NCBI GenBank assembly: GCA_004151065.3
Contig: NWUY0304030198.1
Span: 1-64,000, forward strand
Length of the DNA stretch: 64,000 bases
From: Larix sibirica
Taxonomy: Eukaryota; Streptophyta; Pinopsida; Pinales; Pinaceae
Direction of reading: 5' to 3'
The notes below the pieces were generated by a model. That model was not told the origin of the DNA. It saw only the letters and a program-made list of their open reading frames with translations, and did no database searches. Numbering within the stretch: the stretch's first letter is position 1; every line of letters begins with the position of its first letter. Of this stretch, positions 55,197-64,000 are shown piece after piece. A program made the translations under genes and the position numbers.

Positions 55197-57360
55197 TGTC
55201 TGCCATATGCCTGAGAGGAGAGCTTTACCCTTTTACCCTTAACGTATTGCCTGAAACCTAGGATGGATGATCGAAACTCTATCATTTAGCCCTTAGGAGG
55301 TACCACTATAAGACCCTTCCTTAGAAGCAGCACCTGATTGGATTAGTTGATGTTATGAGCTCTTACCTTAGACCTAGAATCGTCATTTCATGAATATGCC
55401 ATATGCCTTCAATTATTGGTGGGGTATTCGCCTTACCCTTCTCTTATGCCCTTCACCCTAGGACGATGGAGGGAGCATAGCGCACTTGATCCTTCCTTAG
55501 CAGAATAGATGCTCTAGCTATAGCTGCGTTGTCCTGGTGGCATTGTCCTTAACGTTTTCCTGGTTGATGGGTAGGTAGGATCAAACCGAGCTGTTTAAAT
55601 CAAAAATTCGTTGGCGATGGATCGATTGGCGGGCAATCCATATGGAAATGGCAATATGGGAAATAAAATAGCCCAGCAGATTGGTTGGCAGGCAATATAG
55701 GAATAACCCAAGCTACTAGTGTAGAAATGAACCAGTGGTGGATACGGGCAAATAACTTGAAATTCCCACAATAGGTGTATACAGGCAACTACCTTATATA
55801 AAGAAGTAAGTAAGCCCGCCTGGATTATTAGATTCAATGGCTAGGCAGGATATAGATTAAATAGTGAGGCCTCCCGACTCAATCAAATAGTTAGGGTAGC
55901 CCCTTACCTATGCAGGTTAGGGGTTTAATATGTAGGTTGGGGCGGACCTTTTACTTGTTGGTTTTATAGTCCGGCTTACTCATTATATATGAATAAGAAC
56001 AGGCGCATTATGAGTAGAATTTAATGTTTATTGCCCTTCCCACTAATTTCGGTGAGGCTTTGATTCCCTATTTGTTACTTTCCACTAAAGTTTCTCAGTC
56101 GGCACACCGAACTAACTTTTTTTTTTCAAAATCTTCCCATCAACTTCCTATTTCCGGTATATTTCCTGCTTATGCGCTCTCCCTGCGGATGCCATCACTT
56201 TCCCGCCCCACAAGCCAGCCCGTTTTCAAGCAGCCCGTTTCATCTAAACTAGATATTTCAAAATATGTGGATTCTGCTTTGCTCCCATCAAGAGATTCTT
56301 AGTATTTGTCATGTTTCTTAGCAATGCATAAGAGTTTATTGGTAAACCCTCCATCCTCATTTCCATCCCTTCTGCGACCCTACGGGCTGACCATCGTAAT
56401 TTGCCCACCCAGTTTCAGCACCTCAAAATGCGTTTTGCCTAGCGGGATTCTATGAATGGCTTGTATCTGACGTCAAGCGTGTATCCCAGGAATCACCCCT
56501 CTTCAATATTCTAGCACCAATATGATTGAAATAATATCTTACCCACTTCGAATTAAACACATGAACATCTGTTGAAGGGCACCATGAAACGGCACAAGAA
56601 CATAGGAGGGAAGTTTGACTTAGAACTCTTCAGGTTTTGCTTATCCGGCTTCTTCGGCCCCGAATGAAAGCAATTAATCCGATTGATCACATCATCGATG
56701 CTATGGTAGCAAAGTCATTCTTTAAGAAGCTCTAATCTCGAAGACTTGTACCCTAGTCACATACTAGTCACATAGGATAGCGTTTGGCATAGTGCACGGG
56801 AAAGCTCCTATCTTACAAATCGTAGGAGTTCGTGGCTGTTATGACATGACCTGGAAATTTATCCTACACAAACCGGGCGTATAGATTATAGGTATTAGTA
56901 TTTCCACCCTTTCCCCTAGCCAACTTCAAAGATTAGTATTTGCCAGTACCTATGCCATGTTTGCACAAGGTCAATTCCCAGATAATAAGCCATATAGATA
57001 TATCTATTTTCACATCTCATACGCCAGTTTCATTAATAATAAATTAATAGATAATATGTCATCATGCAGTATAAATTTCCACTACCGTATGCCAGCTTAA
57101 TAGAGACAGCAGATTGAACAGAGCCAGATGTGGAGCTAGCAGCAGCCATTACTTAGCCATTAGGCAAAAGCACTTTTGCACTTGGTTATAACTGGCTACT
57201 GGAGAATCTGAAACAAATAAATCCTTGTAACTGCATCCCCTAAAGACTCTGTCACTCGGTAAAATGTGTTTGTATTTGGATCCCCAGGTCTCAATCTCGC
57301 TATCGAACTTCTGTGTAAATGAAGTAAACTGAATCTGCCATTGAATCTCCAACTGGGACC
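55197..57360. other. Spacer; possible coding trace near 56.5 kb
   Basis: AGATTGGTTGGCAGGCAATA and GATTGGCGGGCAATCCATAT form a loose duplication at 55624-55700. On the minus strand near 56480-56600 one frame reads FNSKWVRYYFNHIGARILKR then GDSWDTRLTSD, flanked by stops. It looks like a protein remnant, but I cannot name its family. The 92-codon plus frame at 56024-56302 has no motif. Confidence 0.35.
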
Positions 57361-57933
57361 AGGGAACCCTTGGGAAACTTCTGGTTCGTCAACCTCCCCA
57401 CCAGTGGGTAAGGCGTACCTAGAGCTTATAAGTGAAAAGGAGGAGGTTATATAGGAGGTCGGACTGGTGGAGGAAGGACGGAACCAATTAGATGTTCAAA
57501 TTGTGATTAAGTAGGTCATCTCGCCGTTTATTTCCCCCTCCCTAGATGTCCTTGGTGTACACATTATAGGACTATTTTACATACTACAGAAGAATGTACA
57601 GACCTTATTGAAAAATAGGAAGTCCAGGCAAGGCATATAACTGTAAATATAATGAATTCAGAACCCAGAATGACCATGGGAGGTACGAGGCTTACTATTA
57701 ATGTTGTCACTAGAGGAAGAGGGTGAACTGGAAAAGATGCTAATGAAGCAGTCCCTGGTAATATCAAGAAGGCTAGACCCAGGGTACCTAAATTTGATGT
57801 TGTTCAATAGGAGGAACTTTTCTGAGATGCTGTTGAGACGTTCCACAACATGTCTGTACCTGCTACTCCTAGAGTTGCAGAACGATATGCGTTTGACACG
57901 GGCTTACAAACCAACCAATTATTAATTAATGCA
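57361..57933 (+). pseudogene. Retrotransposon gag zinc-knuckle region, decayed
   Basis: One plus frame, without indels from 57421 to 57933, reads a Gly/Arg-rich linker (GGGYIGGRTGGGRTEPI) and then a CCHC-type knuckle: C57493, C57502, H57517. The last Cys is replaced by Phe. A second Cys/His cluster follows (RCPWCTHYRTILHTTEECTD, from 57544), then a basic tail with MNSEPRMTMGGTR and KARPRVPKFDVVQ. Gag knuckles bind the element's RNA in LTR retrotransposons. In-frame stops lie at 57433, 57508, 57616, 57724, 57808 and 57823. Most are one C-to-T change from Gln or Arg codons. No protease, LTR or capsid part is recognisable. The gag type is inferred from the knuckle and linker. A nuclear CCHC protein is a less likely source. 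Confidence 0.7.
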
Positions 57934-60682
57934 CTTAGGGGGGGGGCAAAGCCCTCGATATAGCTGGGTTCATACATAGTTGGGAATAGGGAGCTTTAAA
58001 CTGTCACCCTTGAATGCATGCCTTTGGGGAGAGTTTTTTAAGTTCCTTACCTGACTTTCTTTCGGATTAAGGCACCCAAGCCCAAGGTGGAGAGACAATT
58101 ACGAATGAATCGAGCGAGTATAGAACAATTTTAGTTCGAGAGGGCACCCAGATGGAGCATACCTGTCTGAACCCGGAAACCACATTGTATTTTTAAAATA
58201 CGTGTTTGGATACGTTTTTAGGATCGACCAAAGAGAAATGAGCCCGCATAACGCTCGCTTCATGTCCCTTCTTATCTCGCTACAAGATAATCATCAGAAC
58301 TAACAGCTTTATTGACTGCTTAACCGGCTGAATCACAATAGCGGCGGAGTCATCAACTTAATCGACCTGTCGGTGCTTCAACAGGCTCTGGAACAGAAAT
58401 ATATGGGTCTCGATCAAGAACTGGAACCAACTGGGTAACTTATTACTCCTGCCTCTCTAGTCAGTCTTTACTCTAGGTGCTGCTTCAATGGGGGGGGTGC
58501 TTAAACGACTAACTATGATGCTATTGGTGATGCTTTTTTGATCAACCGGAACAACCCCCAATAGCATAGTCATCCAATGGGATTAGATTATAACCTCTTT
58601 GATCCTCATCTTTTGGTTCTTCTTGGGCAACCCATCCCTTAGTTGAATATAAGGAAGAAGGAAGGAGGGGCTTGTCTTCAGAAACTTCTTTTGAATAGGA
58701 TTTAGACTTCGTTCCTTGTAACCGAACTTTTCTTTTAATATGCAACGGGCACTACTATTCTTTATAACCTTTCTTACTTTTGTGCCAGGTCATTTAGTGT
58801 AGTGGGTGGGTGGATTCAGGGATCTTATTTATCACTTTCGTGCCTCACCGGTTGATATCGTGCGGATCTTCCTATATGTTATTTATCCATATTACCTTTT
58901 CTATTTAGATACGGCATATAAGATCAGGCAGGCTTTTATGGTCCCCTTTTATATATGTAATTACCGATGCGGGAAAGAAAGCAGCGTTTCAACCCCTTAC
59001 CCCCTACTGAACTTTGTTTACTAACCAATCACCCACCAGAATACCTAGACCCGTTCTGACCTATACCACTGACTGAATGAATCGTAGCTTAGGAGCCACT
59101 GCACTATTGCTATTTAGACTATGCCTACTACTAGCAGCCTTCACTGTTACCACTATAAACCCACTTATTTACCCCCTCACTTCTTACCCTACTCACCTAA
59201 AGTCTGAACCATATCAACGTTGTTGGAGGTTCCTAGAGCTAATTGATATATCCTATGGTGGGGGGAACATAGGAGCAATGCATGACAGCAAGCGAGACCA
59301 TTACAATAAAACCCATTCACTTCCTGCCCGGGAGACTGCCTATTAAGGCTTTCACTTTCACTTATTTCTTCTTCCGGGCTTCCTCCGTATTAAGGTTAAT
59401 ACACTCAGTTTGGGTTGTTCCGGTTGAGATCAAAACCCTTCCCAAACATGCATTGGAAAAAGGCACGGGTGGGGTTCATAAAGGATTATACGCCTGCCTT
59501 TGGGTTCCCTAACTCGCTTTTTTTTATAGGTAACTCCACTAACTAACGTGCCTCAATTACCTACGCCTTAATAAACTGATTGACCAAAGTTTACCCTACC
59601 TAGTGCGATAAAGCGATAGACGACGACTTTAAACGATGATTTTGTACCTGAAGGTCCAGTCCGGTCGATCCTAAAAACGTTCTGAAACGCTTATTTTATA
59701 AAGACAAGATGGGGTGTGGAGTGGGTCGGAGGCCTTAATTTCCCTCAACGGGGTCTATAATTAGCATTTGGCTTTAGGCAAGTCGATTCATTATAGCATT
59801 TAAGGCTTTGCACCTTTATCCATCCGGTGCTTCCTTCTAAGAGAAGGGTTCATAGCATCATTCCCAACTAACTAAGCGCTCGTTTCATTAAAAGTTCGTG
59901 GTATCTAAAAGATCTAGCTCTAAAGGTGGGTGAGAGCGGAACGGAAGAAACATATGGAACAGGATTACACAAGTACACCATTATAGCATCGATCAAGTTC
60001 GGGTGAACCACTGAAATATTGCCGGCCTTATTCACTTCAATCTGGGGATCAAGGTAGTTGTAAGAAGAGGAACGCTTAAACTTAATAGTCAGTGGCGAAT
60101 AGTAAGTGGCGGTTTTTCCTTCCCGCCAAGCCGAGCGGCACGGCGACCGACTCGGAGGGTCCCAACATGAGTACACAGAGGACTATCCCCATCAATGCAA
60201 CCTTGTTCGGCAAAGACGGCTCCCCCCCAGGCAAGCAAGCAAAGGCAAGAAAGAGCCGGAACAGCAATAGGTTTATGCAAAAATGTCCATGGCGCTAAAA
60301 TGGGCAATTTATTTATCCCGGCATCCACCTCACTAAACACTTATAACTGCATTGTTTCGGAACCCATCAAAACATTGATAAACCATGCTTACTTACGGAT
60401 CACCTGCTCTTGAGACGTCGAAGAGCTTATTGGCGTATAATTACGTATATATATATAATCAAGCTTTCGGCCCAGGCACCACATTTGTTTTTGGAAAGCA
60501 CAAAGTCCGTTGGAACAGATTCATAAAAACAATCTCAGTTGCCCATTTTCATTTAGCAACAACTTGTTTTTACTTGGTCCGCGGCACATTACTGCGGATA
60601 CTAAAAATTATATTTTATTAGAGTTAATTCCTTCCCTCCATCCTTCCTAGCGTGAAAAACCACCCATGTCTGTATGGCGAAG
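57934..60682. other. Spacer; open frames not supported
   Basis: A 67-codon minus frame (58542-58745) is polar and could be retroelement spacer, without proof. At 60082-60340 several frames overlap in GC-richer DNA (a minus frame of 83 codons contains LSCLCLLAWGGAVFAEQG, like a secretion signal). No frame extends the similarity, so none is called. The 89- and 78-codon plus frames have no motif. Confidence 0.35.
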
Positions 60683-60706
60683 ATCCATGTAAATAAGCCT
60701 AAATAG
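60683..60706 (+). repeat. Dispersed repeat B, third locus
   Basis: ATCCATGTAAATAAGCCTAA then ATAG matches the right half of the 10.2 and 11.2 kb units. Confidence 0.55.
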
Positions 60707-62439
60707 ACTGGCCATAGTCTCCCAATTTGTTAGTGGAAAAGGTTCCTCTGTTAGTGTAAGTAAGTTCAAAAAGATTAGTTAATTAGTTAGAAAGGCTCCT
60801 TCCTTCCGTTGGACCATCGCTCTAAGAAGACTGTCCCTCAATCGAACCAATGAATATCAGAAGCCGATCCATCTTGTATGTCCCTCCCGAATATGTTGGC
60901 AGGTGCATATTGAATGGAATGTGGGGTATGCTGGAGAATGCTGGGACCATGATATGTGTAGTTAATTGGGCTGTGAGAAGGGGAATTAAGGGTACGTGCT
61001 ATTGGCAGATGGGCCAAATTGGAACAACTCCTCTTCCGTCCCATAAGATGATTCAGTTGGGAACACCCTTATTACAGAAGACTTATAATTATTTGCCTTT
61101 CTTTGGCCGCACCTTACCGGGCCTCGTTATACGACAGTTGATAACAAAAGTTCAAGCTCAATGCCTCCTATCCCGGAATACCTATTTTCCTGCACCCGGT
61201 CGGTCCACCCGTCTGCCTGTCCTTCCAATATATAAAATCCATTCAGTATCGCTCAATCGAATCACCTAACTAAAAAAAAATTAATAGACTGTGCCGTAGC
61301 GTAACAGGTTAAAGGTTCTAGGTGGAAGTGTAGTTTATAGGTATGACCGTATATAAGTCAAGTAATCCCGGTAGAGGTAGGAACCTATGTGAAATAAAAG
61401 TAAAGATTCCTTAATAAAAAGTGCATTTTAGTACTAGCGCTCACTGCCATGGACCCCCTAATATTGATCTTAATAATAATGTTCATTTATACTTTGGCAA
61501 CTCTAAGAATAAAATCCAAAGCTTAGTTGACAGCTGCAAACCCCTCAGCTAAATCTGCAACTCACACCGCGGCTCAATCAACTACTCACAGTATTTTCCC
61601 CTGGCCCCCCCAGCAATAGCAGCAATAGTGCCCTAGAAACATAGATTCATGAAGGCAAGGTGGTTAGGAAGCCTGTGAATGCTGTATGGGAAGTTGTCCA
61701 TCCCATTCATCCCATCCAGCCATACCACGCCTGGAGATCCGTTAATTTCAATAATGAAAAGTGGCGTATGCCTAGCTTCCGGGACGTCCAATTTAGCTTT
61801 CCCTGGGGAGGAACTCTTTCAAATGCTTGCTTCTGGGAATATTTTAAATGCTTGCCCATCCAAGGAAAGGCTTGCTTGACCAAAGGGAGGGCAAGGTAAA
61901 AACAAATTATTTATATGTTTGCTCCTCTCCTGGTAAGACCTATTTCAACTATCTGCTAGTCCTATTATACTGCGGTTCCTTCCTTGCTTTATTCCTTGCT
62001 CTAACACTGGTAAATGCCAATGCTGGCTGTGAGAGTGATTAATACGTGGGCTAGGCTTGGCTGTGCTTGGTGGCTAGGAGGGACTATGCCTCGCTGTGCT
62101 GTTCAGGGTGGACCGTCTGTACATGTGAAACGTTGTAAAGTAAAAGGCCATTATTCCTAAAACTTCACTTTATCCGTTAAGTGGTCTGCAAAATCAATAA
62201 AAAATTTGTGTTTCCAGAGTGTTAAAAAGGCAATAAAAAATATTTATTCCAGGACTCTGGCTTAAGCTTCCTTCTTCTTCCTTTTACAGTGGCTTCTTTC
62301 TTGGTGATGGCGGTGAGCGGCTTCCTCCCTGGCTTTGATGGTTCGATGACACGGTGCTGCGATATGATTGATGAATCTGGGATGGGATGTGAGGTGCTGT
62401 CTTGATCCTAGTTCATCTTTGTTTGTCCAGCTGATCCAC
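60707..62439. other. Spacer; 139-codon plus frame unassigned
   Basis: The plus frame at 60850-61269 (139 codons) has no recognisable domain. Its start region contains GAATATGTTGGCAGGTG, which is found inverted near 7380, and a phrase like the 50.2 kb array. Frames at 61660-61899 have no motif. No RNA gene is seen. Confidence 0.4.
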
Positions 62440-62625
62440 CAATGAATGTATCCAGCCCAGCAGCAGCGATGTGTCTCCAGCCCCTGAGTCAATCCGAGTA
62501 GGTAACCAATAGACAAGTCGAGTAGCTAATCCTAGTAGCCAAGCTTAGTATCCAAGGCAAGCAGTTAAGCAGCCCTGCCGCCTAGTAGCCCAGTTGAGTA
62601 GCCTCGCCCGGCCAATTAGTCCATC
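62440..62625 (+). repeat. Degenerate array, 'gagtagcc' words
   Basis: CCGAGTAGGTAACCAATAG, GTCGAGTAGCTAATCC, TAGTAGCCAAGCTTAGTATC, CCTAGTAGCCCAGTTGAGTA and GCCTCGCCCGG recur over 180 bp. TAGTATCCAAGGCAAGCAG links it to 22.56 kb. Confidence 0.55.
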
Positions 62626-63239
62626 CCGCCTGTCATAGGGATTCTGATAATATAACCTCACTTTCCGTGCCCGACTGATTGCTATTCTGTGAATCAACGA
62701 TTGCTGCATGCATTTAAAGTAGTAAATTACTGTGTTCCATTTCAATTATCGGCCAAGGACGGACGTATCCACTCGATCACCTGCTGCTCATGGATCAGAA
62801 ATCACCTATATAAACAAAATATATAAAGCGTTGAGGCTTCATTGGAAGATTCCAATATAGCATTTAAAATATACTGTAGCAAGTGGGGCGGAAGCTAGAG
62901 TATCTTCTCTGTGGCTTGAGGGTAAGTAAGTGAGAGTATCTAATGGCTAATGGCAAATTACAAAAGGACAACTTAGGATGCTAAGGCTGTAACTATAGCT
63001 AGTACCAGCAATCTCTGGAGCTATAACCGTACCGTAGAGCTATGACCGGAAGTATTGAGAGCTTAGGAGTAAAGGGAAGGCCTCGGCGATACTGACATTT
63101 GATCCTTAAAAGTCCATAGATTACCGGGTTACCTTTGAGTATCAACCTTACCTTTACGCTTTCCGTCTGTTAGCTTTATAGTCTAAGTACAATGAATGTA
63201 CGCTTAACTTTACTTTTCCTACCCCTACTCCCTACATAA
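62626..63239. other. Spacer without recognisable gene
   Basis: AGCTATAACCGTACCGTAGA and GGAGCTATAACC words occur near 63015-63055. Nothing else is seen. Confidence 0.45.
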
Positions 63240-63740
63240 CACCCCCTTCAGGCAGGAACGAGCAACGCTAGTAAAATTAGCAACAGTAACTACTGAAACA
63301 GAGGAGGAGCCTTGTTCAAATAGCTCTGGTTCATATCCCCTGGTTCCAAGAGAAGCAGCCCTGTCGAAAGAAAGAGCCTTGCTTCAAAAGAATATTACGG
63401 GAGGAGAGGAGTCCAACAAAGGAGCCTGGTGAGGAACGAGCACCGGCTTGGGAATGAGCGCTACCCACAAATAAATAAATGGGCCTGTTGAATGAAACCA
63501 ACAAAAAAAAAGAAAAGGAAGGGCCTGTTTAAGAATGAGACCGAATAAGAGGCCTCTTGAGGAAGGAACGAGGATCCTACCGACAAAGGGGGGCCTTGTG
63601 AATGAGCGCAACCGCCCCAAACCTTCCTTACGATACTGCCCGTGAATAGTTACCCTTGCAATTACCCTAAAATGGATTTAAGCCTTATCCCCTTGCACCT
63701 CCACACGAAACATCCCGAATGAACGAACGCACCGGGAAAG
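63240..63740 (+). repeat. Degenerate array, 'gagcctggtgaggaacgag' words
   Basis: CAGGAACGAGCAACGC, GAGGAGCCTTGTTC, AAAGAGCCTTGCTTC, GGAGCCTGGTGAGGAACGAG, GAGGAAGGAACGAGG, GGGGCCTTGTGAATGAGCGC and AATGAACGAACGCACCGGG recur. Spacing is irregular and no open frame spans the array. Confidence 0.5.
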
Positions 63741-64000
63741 AACGAACGAATGGTACCTTATTTGGCAATCATCATTCCTGGGTCAATGGACAGCGGTCAT
63801 AGGAGGCAAGCAATAGGATCAGGGGCAAGCTAAAAGGTCAAGCAGCGCTGTTTCCAGCCTAATGGGATAAGGTTCTATGAGTAACATAGTTCCGTCAAGT
63901 ACAGCTGCCTCTGTAAGCTCTGTAGTATAATGGGGAAGGCTGTAGTATCTATCCAAGCAAGCTCAAGGGTCGAAGCTTCTGTACTGCCTATCTTCGTGGG
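63741..64000. other. Spacer to window end
   Basis: CTGTAGTATAATGGGGAAGG and AGCAAGCTCAAGGGTCG echo the style of the arrays, but no definite repeat or gene is seen. Confidence 0.4.

Noticed and set aside
60082-60340. Signal-peptide-like minus frame (LSCLCLLAWGGAVFAEQG)
   Set aside because: Three overlapping frames are open here because of higher GC. None extends into a known protein, and plastid proteins that I considered do not match.
60850-61269. 139-codon plus frame as a gene
   Set aside because: There is no known domain, and the start region belongs to a dispersed repeat phrase.
1-64000. CRISPR array, group II intron domain V, bacterial operons
   Set aside because: The tandem repeats are degenerate or contiguous without equal spacers. 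No GAGCCGTATG-type domain V hairpin was found, and there are no Shine-Dalgarno-led gene runs.

Overview
This window reads as non-coding organellar DNA. The best fit is one stretch of a very large seed-plant mitochondrial genome, probably a conifer. I base this on mid-range GC by eye, frequent CpG, a short match to the mitochondrial gene rps3 as I remember it, decayed fragments of nuclear-type Ty3/gypsy retrotransposons, and many short diverged repeats. The organism is an inference; no complete gene confirms it. Unplaced plant nuclear DNA is the main alternative.

I found no intact protein gene, rRNA, convincing tRNA, group II intron domain V, CRISPR array or origin. The longest open frames are 192, 152, 144, 139, 132 and 130 codons. 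Six-frame reading of 64 kb of random DNA with about 5% stop codons would give several frames of 130 codons or more, so length alone is not evidence of a gene. Three stretches have sequence support as coding remnants: an RNase H fragment (about 42.14-42.47 kb, minus), a gag zinc-knuckle fragment (about 57.42-57.93 kb, plus) and about 29 bp resembling the end of rps3 exon 1 (54.91-54.94 kb, minus). All are broken. A polypurine tract near 27.5 kb and a tRNA-like A/B-box segment near 28.8-28.9 kb may be further nuclear-derived debris.

The rest is built from two kinds of repeat. The first is short dispersed families: a 24-nt hairpin element with at least five clear copies and two degraded ones; a mosaic family of about 100-150 bp with the core GATACAACGGA (here family C); a linked 18-bp word (family D); and several pair-wise families at 5.0/26.2, 0.25/26.4, 25.6/50.3, 11.5/16.9 and 35.6/48.4 kb. 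The second is degenerate minisatellite-like arrays, each with its own vocabulary.

Layout: 0-6.6 kb, repeat-poor with hairpin copies; 6.6-12 kb, families C and D, the 57-bp tandem and the 27-bp triplicate; 12.5-14 kb, a small codon-cadence array and Cys/Thr-type word arrays; 14-27 kb, mixed, with 'ggctatgat' and 'cgctaacgcttg' arrays; 27-29 kb, nuclear-like debris; 30-34 kb, tandem and degenerate arrays; 39.1-45.7 kb, two large triplet-phased arrays with the RNase H fragment between them; 49-52 kb, repeat arrays and a C/D locus; 54-58 kb, hairpin relic, TTTTCCGA array, rps3 relic and gag relic; 58-64 kb, ordinary-looking spacer with two short arrays at the end.

No operon or pathway can be read from this window. 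All annotation was done by eye, so repeat boundaries are approximate and absence calls are weak.
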